From positions 28,955,337 to 29,019,336 of the forward strand of contig CM060069.1 in the NCBI GenBank assembly GCA_030533445.1: DNA of 64,000 nt, written 5' to 3'. This document shows positions 32,842 through 45,577 of this stretch, in pieces. Both the position numbers and the translations under genes were made by a program. Numbering within the stretch: position 1 is the first letter of the stretch; every line of letters starts with the position of its first letter. The stretch comes from Cyprinodon diabolis. Its lineage: Eukaryota; Chordata; Actinopteri; Cyprinodontiformes; Cyprinodontidae. The notes under the pieces are model-generated. The model made no database searches. It saw only the letters and a list, made by a program, of their open reading frames with translations, and had not been told where the DNA came from.

Positions 32842-33983
32842 CAAAAACAAAACCCAAAAGACAGAAGAGAACTTCTCCCCATGTGGACCAGTCTTTAGTC
32901 CTAACAAACCCCTGTAATTCCTCAAAATGTAGCATATTACTGGGAAATTATCCTCACCAGGTAACATGGCTACCCATACATGTACACCCACCATTACACC
33001 ACTACCAGAACCCCACCTCAAGTAGGATAAGCAATATCTGGCTCTAACCCAACAGAAAAAGTATTTTATTTTAGACATAAATCTCATCACATAGGAAAGA
33101 AAATTGTACATCTTTGTCTCCAATATTTCTCATTGCTACATAACTATTTTCCCTCAATTTTCCCTGTATCACTTTCTTCTTTCATTTTTTTTCAGGTGTG
33201 ATAATCTTTGCCTTTTTACCATCTCTTCCTTTTTTCCTCTTCAACCTGCAGCATCAGCAAGATTTGTCCCAATAGGTCGGGTGTTAATGTGAATTTTTTT
33301 GACTCACGTAATCCCCTCATTACATAATCTCCTAGAGGTATGAATGCTGACAACTAGTGGCTGTTGCACTCTGTGGAATTGCTTCCCCTGTGTGCCATTT
33401 ATAGAATCTAGTAAATGGAGCTTGGACACCTATAAATGTAATTGGGTATAATGGGGCCAAAAAGATCAGTTGTTAAAACTTGACCAATGAGACAGGCTAC
33501 TCTGTTTCTTAATTTAACAGAGGTTTTCTTTCTTATGTAATTTGAAACACTGATCACTAACCAGGAGTGTTTAAGCTCTGAGCAAAACTGTGTCACCTTC
33601 ACATGAGTTTAAGGTTGTCATATGCTTCACAATTGTTCTAAATGGTGCTGCTACCATTTTCCCAATGAAAATATTGTTTGCACCGGGTTCAATAAGCAGA
33701 CATTAACATTGTTATTTGTAGTTGTAATTCTGACCATAATGGTTCTGCTTTGGTAAATACTGGAAATGCTTAAGCTTATTGTAGCGACTGAAGGAGGCAG
33801 TTTCAGTTCCAGACCTGCCTCTGAAAGTAATGCGTTTCAAATGGCTGAAGCAGGAGTGGTATGAGATGGATTCTTGTATCTTTGTCATTGCACTAATACA
33901 GTGCACAGGTAAAGTTTTAACCTAGTTTAATTTTTTCGCTAACCCTTTTATTGTATAGCTAACTACAATTAAAATAATGGCAA
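32842..33983. other. AT-rich DNA, nothing recognised
   Basis: No supported gene or repeat. Confidence 0.5.
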
Positions 33984-34703
33984 TGTTGGGATCCTGAGGC
34001 TTGCCCACCAGAGGGCGCCGAGGATCCCTTCCTGGGGATTTTTTTGTTACTGTTGGGATCTGGGGTTCTGTCTACCTTTTCTCCACCAGAGGGCTTATTG
34101 GATCTCCTGAAGCTGGAGCTGACTTCACCAGCTGTTCCTCATCTGCTCATCAGGAGACCAGCATTTAATTGGGCTGAGGACCACACTCCGGTGCCAGAGT
34201 GTTAGTCAGTCACGGTACAGCAAACCCTGAGCCAACCAGTCTGTCTAGTCTCCTGACTACGAGACCTGAACCTGAACCTGATCCTTTTGTCTTCTCTGTT
34301 TCCCCGGTTGAACCTGTCTGAAACCAGAAACCCCTGGAGAATTTCTCTGTTGGAAATCTGTCTGTCTGATCTCAGAAGACCCCTGGAGAACCAAACCTGC
34401 CAAGGGCCTGCCAGCCGACTCTCAGAAGAATCTGGAAGGGAAACTTAAACCTGGTGATCTACAAGCTCTCAATCAAGCCTAGCCTCCACCAAGCCCTCAG
34501 CCTGCCTACAGCCTCTGAACCCTCCTGTTTCCCCCTTCTGCCGCTCAACTCAAATCTCTGAACTGTGAATCCAGTCGTGACCAGCCCTGGACCTGATTAC
34601 CCCCAGACCTGTTTTGTAAATATTCTTCATTAAACCTTTGAACCTTTTCCCTGCCTCTGGTGGTGTTCTGCATATGGGCTAGGAATCCAAACCCATCATG
34701 ACA
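33984..34703 (+). mobile_element. Solo LTR (family A, Ty3/Gypsy), plus orientation
   Basis: Starts TGTTGGGATC and ends CCATCATGACA, flanked on both sides by GGCAA (33979-33983 and 34704-34708), a perfect 5-bp target duplication. It shares the first about 50 bp and the end with the LTRs at 13661 and 17124, and like them repeats TGTTGGGATC about 70 bp in (34052), but the middle differs. It is therefore a diverged subfamily. No internal region. Confidence 0.92.
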
Positions 34704-35084
34704 GGCAAGACCAACCTCTTAAGAGATTGACTTAAATGGTTGACTTAAAATTTGGGTTTAGGCATGAGTCTTATGATGTTAAGTATAGGTATTACTCCTG
34801 AGATGCTAGCTTTAAAAATGTATGTAGCATATTGTTCAGGAAAATCGCCGACAATATCCCTTTGAGTCACAATATGTGATGGGTCACATAATGTTGTGTA
34901 ACACAGGACATTTTATCACTTTGTAATAGGGAAAAGTGATGATGTGAAACATTAAGTTTTATTTTAAGAGCATAAAGGGCTGTGGCATAACTTTACCAAA
35001 CAAGGACCATGACACAAGAGGTCTACAGGCTAAAGACATACCTGTCTCAATGCTATGGATGTTTAGCCTTTTTATTTTCTTGCT
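34704..35084. other. Nothing recognised
   Basis: AT-rich, no motif or repeat seen. Confidence 0.45.
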
Positions 35085-35160
35085 GGACAGCTGGAGATAG
35101 GCACCAGCACCCCTCGTGACCCCACTTGGGATAAAGCGTGTAAGAAGATGGATGGATTGG
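35085..35160 (+). repeat. LINE-associated 3'-tail repeat, short copy
   Basis: 'ctggagataggcaccagcac' and 'cccctcgtgaccc', then 'ataaagcgtgtaagaagatg' and 'gatggattgg'. Terminal part of the module seen at 4862-5085 and 25295-25425. Confidence 0.6.
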
Positions 35161-35699
35161 ATTTTCTTGCTGCATGTTGTGTGTTTAATTCTATTGCGAT
35201 TTATTCCTCAATTTAATTTAATTTGGTTTTTTTATGTATTTATTTATGTAGTTATTTTCAACTTGTTTTGATTCCCAGACCCTGTGATTTTTTTCTGTTT
35301 GCTTTCTGTTTTGCTGAGCTGCTATGTATGTAGCTGATTGCTAGAGATTCAGAGAAATGTATATTTTGGTCTCTTTATTTTGGCATACTTTGTAAAACAT
35401 GTCAGTGTGGGTGTTGGGTGTTCTTCTCAAGTGCATGTGTTTACTCTAAAATGAATGATGTTTTGGTAGGGTCAGAGAGATTCATGATCATATAGTTCTA
35501 TTACGACAGCAGGTGATGAAAAAGCACCTCTCTGCTTTCAACCCCTATTGATGTTGCCTCCTTTGTCCATCCATTCTTGTGCCATATGACACAATACTCT
35601 TACCGAATACAAAGTTCAAGAGTAAAGCTATTTTGGACCATTGATAATTATTATTCCACCATTAAATGAGCCTCATTTGTAACATTGGTGATATCTGGA

Positions 35700-36065
35700 A
35701 CCCCCCACCCCATCACAGAGGAAAGAGGGACCTACCCGCTCCAGCCAGTGAACAATAACTCCTTAACGACCGACTCTTAACAATCATAGACAGGTTTCAG
35801 GTATTACAGGAGACAATCCCCCCCTTAACGGCAATCCCCCCCACTTTAACGACCGACCCTCAGAATCATAGACAGGCTTCAGACGATGGAACCAAACGAC
35901 CCATTCATCGGTTACCATTTGCATGTTTCCAAGCGATACAAGGCTTTGTCTATATAAGACTCAAACTCACTGCGGATCCAGACAATTGAATTGAGAAAGC
36001 TTCCTGGAGAGGTGGCGAAACGTCTTCAAATCTTGGAAAACAAGTCCAGTGGATTTTTTTGAATT
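35700..36065 (+). repeat. Interspersed repeat with TATA box and GAAACGTCTTC core, copy 2
   Basis: Contains a partial internal duplication around 'ttaacgaccgac' and 'atcatagacaggyttcag' (about 35763-35800 and 35853-35884), a TATA-like TATATAAG at 35951-35958, then 'actgcggatccagacaattg' and 'ggcgaaacgtcttcaa'. The end is the reverse complement of 52290-52390. A promoter plus a conserved 3' core would fit a terminal repeat of a retroelement, possibly Penelope-like; not proven. Confidence 0.5.
35951..35958 (+). promoter_or_regulatory. TATA-like box in the repeat
   Basis: TATATAAG in 'gtctatataagactc' lies just upstream of the conserved core of the repeat. A candidate promoter element by sequence only. 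Confidence 0.35.
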
Positions 36066-36483
36066 TTTACGGTAAACTTTACATGCACAAGCGCACTTTC
36101 ACAAACAACTACAGGTGCTTGGTTCCAGGTACTTCACTTCCATACAGAAAGCCCATATTCTTATCCTCAGGTAACACAGAGTACATGTCAGATTAAGTAA
36201 TACTACTTCAGTGATAGTATCTAGGCGTTACTTTATTGTATGTCTTGTACAATGTCCGTTGGTTGTGCTGTTCTTTTTACATCTCTTTGCAGGTGATGAA
36301 GCAGACTGAAAATGTTTTATCATTCTCTCCCTTTTATCTCCTCTTTCTTTTATCTTTTATCCCTTTTTTTCTCTTCTGTTTTTCCTTTCCTGTTCTACTT
36401 ACATTGCAGTGTCCATATAATCTGTCAAACTCCCGGGCTAATTATAATAAAGCAATTTATATGCATCACTTTGACTGTATAAT

Positions 36484-36560
36484 CTGGTTGAATTGTCAAG
36501 TGCCTTGAGATGACGTGTTGTGAATTGGCGCCATATAAATTAACTGAATTGAATTGAAAT
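36484..36560 (+). repeat. LINE 3' end with (ATTGA)n tail
   Basis: 'gccttgagatgacgtgttgt' and 'gaattggcgccatataaatt' are followed by short AACTGAATTGAATTGAAA repeats. A typical end of a 5'-truncated fish LINE insertion. Confidence 0.55.
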
Positions 36561-36639
36561 ATCACATTAGCCACTGAATCAAAAGTGTATGGTACTTATA
36601 TTGGTTGCCTTTAGTTTATCTGAGACCGGGTTTCAAGGA

Positions 36640-36850
36640 TGTGGTTTCAGCAGACATACCCAGGCTTTCCTCTAGCCAGAGTCCTCCTTCAACTCTTCAG
36701 AGGGAACCCTTAGGCATTTCAGGGTGTACTAAGCGACATATTCCCACCAGGATTGATTCTCTATCATCGATGTGAAGAAGCTGCTCTACCCCAAGTCCTT
36801 CCTGGATGGCTTAAGTTTTAACCATCTCTAAAGTTGAGTGCAACCACTTT
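36640..36850 (-). pseudogene. Decayed LINE ORF2 C-terminus, antisense
   Basis: Reverse complement of the region represented at 3290-3540: 'gatgtgaagaagctgctcta' and 'cctggatggctta' match the VEPLLLHFEKS/SSVIWGG part, and 'agcgacatattcccaccag' the GERDV region, though order and frame are disturbed. Too decayed to translate. Confidence 0.45.
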
Positions 36851-37284
36851 TAAATGAGGGTTATTTTAGTCTAAACCTGTAGAATGTGTGTATATGTGTG
36901 AAAGAAAACATCCATAACAAACAACATGAATAACTTATACTGTAGGTTAACAATACATTGCTTTATTGTTTGCTGAGTAACCCCAGCAGATTGCAAATTA
37001 GGTTGACATGTTCAAACAGATGTCTTTGCAGCAAATTAAAAAGTGTTGTCATAAAACTGACCAACCATGTGATACAAAAACCTGCATAATATGTTGCAAA
37101 AAGACAGAATTCATTGGGCAGAAGACAGTAATAAAGGCAACACAGCTTGGGTTGTTTTTAGCGTATCATTTTAAGTACTGGCATAATATCCCATAGGAGA
37201 AACCAAACCTTAAGAAGTTATTCTTGAGTGAAACCAGTGGCGGCCTGCCAATAAAAATATATAATTATAATATATAATATATAA

Positions 37285-38268
37285 TAGGGCTGGGCGATAT
37301 AGAAAAAAAGCTTATCGATAAAAAAAAAATGCATATTGATCGATATCGATAATTATTGAAAAGATTTGAAACCATATTTTATGTGCAGCTCTGCCTGGAC
37401 TTTTTATCATTTTGCTAAATGATTTAATTTTAATAAAAAATACAAACACAGACTTCGAATTAAATCTTTATTTAACCAACTTTTTTAACCATAACAGAAT
37501 TGTTTTAAAGAAAAATAACTTGAGAGACCTGGGTTATGTTATTAAATACTGACAAAGAATAAACTAAAGTGACCACAAAAGTGACCAAAATAAATATAAC
37601 AAATAAATAAATGCCCCCCCCACCGCCGCCGCCCCCGCCGCCCCCGTTTCCTGCTTTAACCTGAGTTATTATTTTGAAGTTTCTGGCCCCTCAGCATTTT
37701 TATCTCAATTGTTAGAACTACGTGGGAAACTGCCCAGAACTGAAAATATATATATATTTTCCCGAAATTCCCGAAGATTCCTCGGAGGAGAGCCGCGCCG
37801 GGGCCTACACAGCTCGTACTCCTGCAGGTGTGAGCGGCTGAGATGATAAAAAAAAAAAAAAGAGTTGGTTGTGTTATCAGACTTGGTTTTCACTGGTTCC
37901 CTACACATTTTACAGATGACTGTGGTTTGTTTTTGGTCCGACTTGCCATGACCGAAATACTGCCAAACTGCCAAACTACAAAAACCCTTCTTTGAAACAA
38001 TTTCCTCCGACTCTCCTTGCTGCGACATTTTCATGTGCTCTGTGTTGTGGTTTGAGAGGGCGGCGCTTTGTGACGGCGTGCCTGGGTCCGCGATTGTGAT
38101 TGGTTGGGAGGAAGCAGTGACTAGCATAAACCTACATGCTAGGCTACAATGAGAAGGAAGGAAAACTGCGTTTCTTTTTTATCGAACTTTTATCGACCCT
38201 CTTTTTTTCTATTGCGCCCCACATCTATCGATCGATATATATTGTTATTGAATTATCGCCCAGCCCTA
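37285..38268 (-). mobile_element. hAT element, internally deleted, 8-bp target duplication
   Basis: Ends TAGGGCTGGGCGATA at the left and TATCGCCCAGCCCTA-type at the right, flanked on both sides by ATATATAA (37277-37284 and 38269-38276), the 8-bp duplication expected of hAT. The target is AT-repetitive, so the duplication alone is weaker evidence than usual, but the inverted ends settle it. The only coding region kept is a BED finger frame on the minus strand. The dimerisation and catalytic domains are gone, so mobility would depend on a related transposase. Confidence 0.88.
37705..38127 (-). CDS. BED-type zinc finger, N-terminal part of a hAT transposase
   Basis: A 140-codon frame. The likely true start is the methionine at residue 32 or 34, just before SQQGESEE. 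Residues about 53-105 form a BED finger: VWQYFGHG, C72-x2-C75 (ICKMC), then H95-x4-H100 (HLSRSH). BED fingers are the DNA-binding heads of hAT transposases. A run of five Phe (residues 90-94) comes from an A-run at about 37847-37862 and probably interrupts an older frame. The C-terminal tail (after about residue 112) reads into unrelated sequence and stops, so this is a remnant, not a working transposase. The sequence shows no sign of co-option as a host gene. Confidence 0.65.
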   Translation of the reverse strand: MLVTASSQPITIADPGTPSQSAALSNHNTEHMKMSQQGESEEIVSKKGFCSLAVWQYFGHGKSDQKQTTVICKMCREPVKTKSDNTTNSFFFFYHLSRSHLQEYELCRPRRGSPPRNLREFRENIYIFSVLGSFPRSSNN

Positions 38269-38269
38269 A

Positions 38270-38409
<140 letters not shown>

Positions 38410-39118
38410 CATTATTTTTTTGTTTGTGACTCAATATTGGGCCATGCAAAACTTTCACAAAGCCTCAGAAGGGCAAAATGTATGTACAAATGTAAACCTA
38501 TACATTATTACATTACAATTATGTTTTGTTTTAATAAAGTATTTTTATAATATTTTTTTGTTGTTGGCATTCATATAAATATACTGGTTTGATAACTTAG
38601 TATACGTTTGGTTGGTTTTTGGTATATGTCTATTTTGAATTTATAGCCCCCCCTGGAAAAAAAATCCTGGCTCCTCCAAACTCCTGGCTGAAACAGCTGT
38701 TCTGAGTGTGTCCATATCTTGTCTAAAGGAATAATCTCACCCATTGTACCTACTACTCTCTGTGTTGGTCACATATGATGTTGTACTCCAGTTCCATGAT
38801 CTTACAAAAAAAATAGCAAAATATTTCAGTATATATCAGAATCATATATGAAGGCCCTCTAAGAATCAAGAACTACTCTTTGGAGTATTATGCCTGGAGA
38901 CCACTGGGTGGCATAGAAAAGTCTTAGAGAAGCTCTGGAGACCCGTGTAAAAGAAACTTTAACCCAATGAAAAGCTCAGGATATTCAAACCCTCGTAGGA
39001 GGGTTAGCAGCATAAATATACAAAATAGCTCAGGATAACTGCCTATCTTGGATAAGGTATCAGAAAAATGTAGGGCCACAGTAGGGCCAATGTAGAGCCA
39101 AGTAGAAATGTCTGTCTT
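38410..39118. other. Nothing recognised
   Basis: AT-rich, no supported gene or repeat. Confidence 0.5.
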
Positions 39119-39844
39119 TGTCATGTTTGGCTTAAGGTTCCTAACCCACATGCAAAACACACCGCAGCAGGAGAAAAGTTCAAAGGTTTATTGAAATATT
39201 TCTGAACAAAGAATAAACAGATCCAGGGGTTAATCTGATCCAGAATTGGTCACGAGTGGGTTCACTGCAGAGGGGGGACAGTGGAGTTATTGGATGTCCA
39301 GGTAATTTGCAGGATGTGAGTGAGCAGGACAGTACCTGTTCTGGAGTTTGAGCTTAGCGGCTGAGGGGGGGAACCTTGAGGGTCCAGAGGCTGTTGGCAG
39401 GCTGAGGGCTTGGCGGAGGCAGAGCTTGGTTTGAGTGTTTGCAGATCACAGGTTAGAGTTTCCCTTCCAGATTCTTCTGAGAGCGGGCAGGCAGGTCTTT
39501 GACAGGAATGATTCTCCAGGGTTCCTCAGAGTTTAGACAGGCAGATTTCCAACTGAGAGACTCTTCAGGGTTTCTTGTTTCAAGCAGGTTCAATCTAGGA
39601 AGCAGAGAAGAGAGAACAGATCAGGTTCAGGTTACCAGGGAGTCAGAGGTTCAGACAGGCTGGTTGGCTCAGGTTTGCTAACCGTTACTGGCAAACACTC
39701 TGGCACTGGAGAGACGTCCTCTGCCTCCTTAAATACTGATCTCCTGATGAGCAGACGAGCGACAGGTGGTGCAATCAGCTCCGGCTCCAGGAGATCTAGT
39801 ACGCCCTCTAGTGGAGAAAGTGGACAGACCTCCAGATCCCAACA
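39119..39844 (-). mobile_element. Solo LTR (family A, Ty3/Gypsy), minus orientation
   Basis: On the plus strand it begins TGTCATGTTTGG and ends GATCCCAACA, so reversed it runs TGTTGGGATC to CATGACA. Both flanks are GTCTT (39114-39118 and 39845-39849), a perfect 5-bp target duplication. Reversed, it has a TATTTAAGG box (plus about 39729-39737) and is closest to the solo LTR at 33984-34703. No internal region. Confidence 0.92.
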
Positions 39845-39899
39845 GTCTTGACTGAAATTTTCCCCGCATAATCAGGCTGTAAATGCTTTACCCCCACCT

Positions 39900-40880
39900 A
39901 CAACTCTACTCACTCAGAAATCACTTTGTTTTTAACAATGAGCTTTATTTAAAATACATTTTTTTAAGCGTAGTCTTAAAGTAGTAAGGGTGTCTGCCTA
40001 AAGAGTTAAAACTGGTAGTTAGTTCCACAGGAGAGGAGCCTAATAACTAAAAGCTCTAAGGAATAATCAGATACTGATATAAGATGGCCCTTGGTCATTT
40101 AGGGCATTACAGTATATGTTAGAAGGACGATTTTAAATTCTATTGTGGATCTAACAGGAAACCAATGAAGGAAAGCTAGGATTGAAGAAATAAAGTTACT
40201 CTTTTTTAATTTTCATCAAAACTCTAGCTGCATTATTTTAGATCAATTGAGTGCTTTTAATTACAGTTATTGGACTTCCTAATAATAAATAATTACAATA
40301 TTCCAGCCTTGAGGAAACAAATGCATGGTCTAGTTTCTCTGCATCACCCCTGGACAAGATATCTCTAGTCCTGCAATATGTCGCAGATGAAAACATTCTG
40401 ATCAAAATAACACCAAGGTTTTTACTTTATTATCTGAGATCATTTTAATCCCATCCAAATTAACTGATTGACTAATAAGCTTCTTTTTTGTATTTTTTTC
40501 ACTTATGCCTTATGTCTGCATTGAAAAGTAGAAAGTGTAGAGTCATCCAGGATTTAATGTCTTCAAGTTATGCCTGTAGTCTGTGAAATGGGTTAGCTTC
40601 ATCAGATCTATAGACAGATATAGCTGAGTATCATCAGCAAAACAGTGGAAATTAATGTCTGATAATTCTACTTTTTGGGAGCAAATATAATAGTGAAGAA
40701 AATTGGTCCTAGCACTGAACCCTGTGCTACTGGGATCCCTGGAGCACGAGGAAGATTTATGATTAACATAAACAACGTGAAGTCTAGTATCAATCTCTGC
40801 AAATCTGCAAATACAGAGACACAATTCTAAGGCCACCAAAACAGATCCCCTCAACACCTTGGCTGCGCCTAGTAATTCTG
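39900..40880 (-). pseudogene. LINE reverse transcriptase, C-terminal half, decayed
   Basis: Read on the minus strand, the block runs through a non-LTR reverse transcriptase from its catalytic centre to the end. It starts near 40858 with a GSVLVALELC-type remnant, followed by NFHCFADDTQLYLSIDLMKL (40570-40665), where FADD holds the catalytic aspartates. Further on, tracts decode to a leucine-rich thumb region, and near 40000-40040 to RAFSY-stop-APLLWN-stop-LP. Several frameshifts and stops break it. The FADDTQLYLS signature is typical of the Jockey superfamily (CR1/L2/Rex1 group). It lies directly beside the solo LTR at 39119-39844, inserted independently. Confidence 0.8.
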
Positions 40881-43800
40881 TCCATAAACAGGGATAGAAT
40901 ATTAATATCTAAAAATGTAGGGGAAAACAGGTTAAAGGTCTAGATGGAGATAATATTTTTATTAACTGTGACAGCTTACCCGGACAAAACAGTCCCAACC
41001 CAGTTAAAATTCTATGGTTACCTCAGATGCTCCCCAGCCATCCTGATATCATATTTAGAGGAATGCCAATGGTCTTATTTGTAATTAGATCAATCTTATT
41101 TATAAATAATTCCATAAATCATTCCTACTAATAACATTCAACAGACCTATGGTGCTGTGGGAGTTTAAACATTTTATAAAAAAATAAATCTAGGATTATT
41201 CCAATTCTCCTATATACAATGGAGATAAATATGCTGCTCTTGTTTCACAATGGGTAATTTTGCACGCACAAACAGATTTTTCCAGGTTAGGTAGGATTCC
41301 TATAGGCATTGTGCCATTTTCTCTCTCATTTCCTAGCATTTTCTTTTAAAGTTAACATCTCTGCATTAAACTAAGTAGATGTCAGAAGTTTAAACATTTT
41401 TTGCCCACAATTCTGAGAGAAAGATTGAAGTGATTTATAAAAGCATTTATTGAATGCTTGGAAAGTCAGCGGGTCAGCACCTAGAACTAAAAAAACCTTT
41501 GGTTATGAAGTTCAGTCCGAGCCCAGAGGAAGGGGTGGAATCCAGCTGGATGATTTTCCACAGCACATGGCAGTCACTGCCCATAGAGTTCCAGGAGCCA
41601 AAGCCAAGAGGGCTGCAGAGCAAGTTGACAGACAGAAACCAGTAGACGAGGAAGAGCAGGAGCCTTTGGAAGGAGAAACCAAAAATTGTGTCAATGAGGT
41701 AGCAGAAATCCAGGTTAGAAGATAACAGATCCGAAGAGGTACCATAGGGAAGATACAGTATATTGTTGTCAAGAGAAGGAGTCACCAGCATCAATACTCA
41801 GAAAGGTAATTGCTGCTGTACAAACTCTTCAGACTGGCGTATGAATCTCTTCCTGCAGAAGTGTCACTGGCTCCAATTACTGGTACCCGTTTAGAGTAGA
41901 TTCTTCTGCCATGTTTTAAGGTTTTTGAGGTCTAAAAGTGAGAACAGAATATTTACCGATGCATGGTCGAGAATGACTTACAGAATGTGAAACCATGCAA
42001 ACTATGTCAGTATCAAGAGTAGACTCCAGCAAAGAATGACCAAGAATTGGAGGCTTACAGTAGTAGCCATTCAAAATTTCCCCACTTTTCTTGATGGGCC
42101 CTTGGCTGGTACTTGGGTGTTCCCCTACTATTCCTTTTCAAACATTAACATTTGTATTGAAATATTATTTCTGTCATAATTTGTGGACATTAAGATCTAA
42201 AGAGAAGCTTTATCTCCTGATCAGACCCTGTAATTTAGTGAAAGGGTGAAGTCAGAGTAAAAAAATATCCACGCCCAGGAGAAGGAGGAGGTCACTTCAG
42301 AAGCTGAAAGTTGGAGGGGATTTTGCTAGGAGTTGCAGGAAAGTGGGCTGCCATTCAGCTGGCTTTCAAATGGGAAGGGCCATTTTTAATGGCTGCTACT
42401 ATAAATGCTGTGGAGAAGAGATGAGTTACATGAAATTCATGCGAGAAAAATCAACAGAATGTAGAGCAACAATAGAGGATCTAAGCAGGGACCTGTGGGA
42501 AAATGTCTAATTTGCATTTTTTTTTTTACATAATTAGATGTGTTCAGTAGTAGCAATAAATTGTTCAGTGGTACTAAGCTGTATTTAAATGGAAGAACAA
42601 CAAGTGTGTTGAATTTTACATTGATCTGCCTGTGTTCTTTGACAAACATCTAATAAAGCAAGTTACGCTCCTCTGAGCTCCATTGTGTCTACACAGTTAA
42701 GTAACTTACCCAAATTTGAAAACTTTAAGGGGAACGCCGTTTTTTTTACATTGGGCAGTTGATTTTACGTCATTACATCATGTTCTACTCATCCCATATC
42801 AATTTTGTGTCATTTGGAGCTTTTCTGAAGATATTCCGTTAAATCCAAGATTTTCTATTTTTTAGGAAGAGACGATGGTAAAGTTGTGTGTAGCATATGT
42901 ACTTTATAAGTATTCCTGGTTATTGTATAAAAACATATGATGAGCTACTTCCATTATGGTATTTTGTGATTACTGCATACTACGAGCATTTAAAGCTTGC
43001 AGTTTTTTTTTTTTTTACATGTGGCTTGTGTTAGTAAGGGCTATTCAACAATGTTTAGCTATGATAAACAACATTAGTGCTATACACTTTGTTCAGACTA
43101 ATTGATTAATTAATAATACATAGATGGAAATACAGTTTTATGAAACTAATTATTAATTACAAAGATTAAAAAATATATAGTCACATCCCACTTCCTGCAA
43201 ACTCTAAATTGAAATTAGCTAAAATGAGCAGCAATTTACCTTACAAGGGTTTGGGAGGATCTTAATTGATTGGTGACATTTTTTTGAAATTCAGTAAAGG
43301 ATGACAAATTTATGTATTTATTTATGACCACTTAATTAAAATTACTTTATATATTCTCAAAAAACATGTTTTTGGACATGTTAGTTTCACTTTACTAAGA
43401 CTCTCACTTGACTAACATGGCTTGTACATTATTGTTAGTCTGTGTGTGTCTTTTGTTTTGACAAACCGTCACATACTCCTCACCTACCTTGTCAAAGGCA
43501 ATATAATTAAAAGTCATAAAAGCAGAAAGAAATTTGCTTGAAGTATAATGAGCCTTTTTTGTAATTCAAGGTTGTGGCTCTTAATTCGCACTACCATGGA
43601 AATAACTTCCTCAGGGCTGGCGCTTTATTTTCATGCATCCTAATGATTATTTCTTCTTAAACATTCATGTGATGCATTTGTAAAACATGAATATTGTGTA
43701 TGTGTTGCATGGACATTAATTGAGTTGAGATTTTCTTACATTAGAAATGTTTTTTGGTGTCAAAGGAAAGCCTGAAAGCCTAATGTGCTGGAGGGTTATA

Positions 43801-45084
43801 TCCCACTTGATGTAAAGAAGATTAAATTGTGTCTTGTGACAAAAGGAGCTGGTGTATCAGAGAGATGAATAGTTAAAAAAACTTATAACAGCATATCAGG
43901 CCAAAAACCACAATCTGCTGCCATTAAATTGTGAAGTACTACTTTACAAAACAAGGCTAAGCTTGTCTGCAATGACTTTGCTGCTTTGAAGGGCTACTAT
44001 TGTTTTGGAGTTTAACCCTTTTTTGATGATCAAAAACCAGGTCTAAATTGGAAGGGAACTGAACTTTCACTTTAATGGATATTGCGGTTAATGTTTCAAC
44101 ACCTATCTAGGAGCCTTTGTCAATTCTGTTGGATTGCAACAGGGCAATGTGTAGTTGGAGTGCTGATGTATTCAAGGACCTTGCAGGTCCATTCTCCAAA
44201 GCATATTCAAATTAGATCCAAATCAAATGGCCACTCATCATTCTTCTGGTCCTTTGTTGTGTTGGCTTTGTGATAGGCCTTTTGAATCATAACAAGTGTG
44301 TCTATGTAATATCTTTAGGACAAGATCCATGACTTAATTGTAAATCATTGGAAGCTGAAACCGTATGCATCTGTGAACTGGGACAAAAGCATGCTCATGT
44401 CATGACAGCATGACTGGAAATTCCACTGCAAGGTTGCTTTCCTGATATGGTTGGAATACAGCAAAGCAGAGGTGGATCTTTTTGAGTCCCAAGAGGATGC
44501 ACAGTGTCACCAATATTTTTCTCTAATGGACCAGGACGCCCTATTTGGAGTAGATGCACTAGCACACAATTGGCCACATTAAACCGAAATACTGCGTATT
44601 TGCACCATATATATTTGTTTGGAAATGCTCTGAACTACCATATCAATGTGTTTTGCACCATGTTTTTTTTTCTCCCACAGTTTACATTTGATGACTGGTG
44701 AAATTTTGGAAATGGAAATGTTCATTTTGCTGCCAAGCTGCAGCTCACTTACTGTCTGAAAGCAGTACAAAATTAAATTTTGATTTGTATACTCTCTGTG
44801 TATACAAATGGCAATAAAAGTTATCTAAGTCTAAGAAGCACTATTTGACCCTCGTGGCTCCAATCCAAAAAAGGGTCACATTTTCCAAATGTTTGTCTTA
44901 CCATGACTACCTCTCTTGGACAATCATCAGGAAGTTAATAAGAAATTGAAATAAATACAATTTAAAATCATCCTAGAAATCTGCCTTAATGAAACTCCCC
45001 TATAATCACATTTAAACTTCAGGAATTGGGAACAAAATACAGAACAAGAATTCTAGTGAGACCGACCTTAATAGTTTTACTTTG
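40881..45084. other. Long AT-rich stretch, no gene recognised
   Basis: The only long open frame is 41450-41725 (91 codons, plus), hydrophilic and glutamate-rich, not recognised; its start overlaps 'gcatttattgaatgcttgg', which resembles an LTR-end polyadenylation region, so it may be an LTR remnant. A T-run lies near 43000. A short 'atactctctgtgtatacaaa' plus 'tggcaataaaagttatctaa' end at about 44789-44835 resembles a LINE 3' tail. Nothing else supported. Confidence 0.4.
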
Positions 45085-45245
45085 TTTTCTGCTTGGTTTG
45101 GATGTGTGTCACAGCTTAAGGTAAACTCTAGCATATATAAAAAAATACTTTTTTGTTAATAAAACTTGTTTAATATTTCAATTGGGTCCTCACCAAGCGA
45201 AACAGATCCCAGCCCTATTTTATTTTACTACCTAATAAATAAACA
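45085..45245. repeat. Interspersed repeat, copy 2 of 2
   Basis: Matches 5205-5360 in the same orientation: 'ctgcttggtttggatgtgtg', 'aattgggtcctcac' and 'cccagccctattttatttta'. Directly followed by a DIRS-like recombinase fragment. Confidence 0.6.
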
Positions 45246-45329
45246 ATTTAGTGGAAAATGGTGTGCTTTCAAGGAGTAGTGCATGGATTTGGGTCACATC
45301 ACTTTTCAAAAACCTTTTCGTCATTCTGA

Positions 45330-45470
45330 TTTTTCGACAGGGATTGTTGAGTAAAGGCCTTGCTTTCTCCACCATGAAGGTTTATCTGGCCACCATATCG
45401 GCCTGTCACATTGGCTTTAGAGATAAGACGGCTAGTCAACAGACCCTCATATGTCAGCTTTTCAGAAAGA
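45330..45470 (+). pseudogene. DIRS-like tyrosine recombinase fragment
   Basis: The frame 45251-45577 contains LLSKGLAFSTMKVYLATISACHIGF and, further on, LICQLFRKTK. The block G-L-A-x-S-T-x-K-V-Y-L-A-x-I-S-A-C-H is typical of the N-terminal core-binding region of the tyrosine recombinase in fish DIRS1-like retrotransposons, which integrate by recombination instead of with an integrase. The catalytic R-H-R-Y part is absent. The frame ends shortly after in unrelated sequence, so this is a short remnant. Confidence 0.65.
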
Positions 45471-45577
45471 CTAAGTCTTCTGAGGAAACAGAGCGAGAGC
45501 ATGTCCCATATGGGAGATACCTCACTCATGTAGTAGAGAACCGGGGTTCATTTCTTAACCTTGGGTTTTTCTCTTGA

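Noticed and set aside
32547..32849. 8-bp target duplication for the GCAAAAAC MITE
   Set aside because: The flanking octamers AAGACACG and CAAAAACA do not match.
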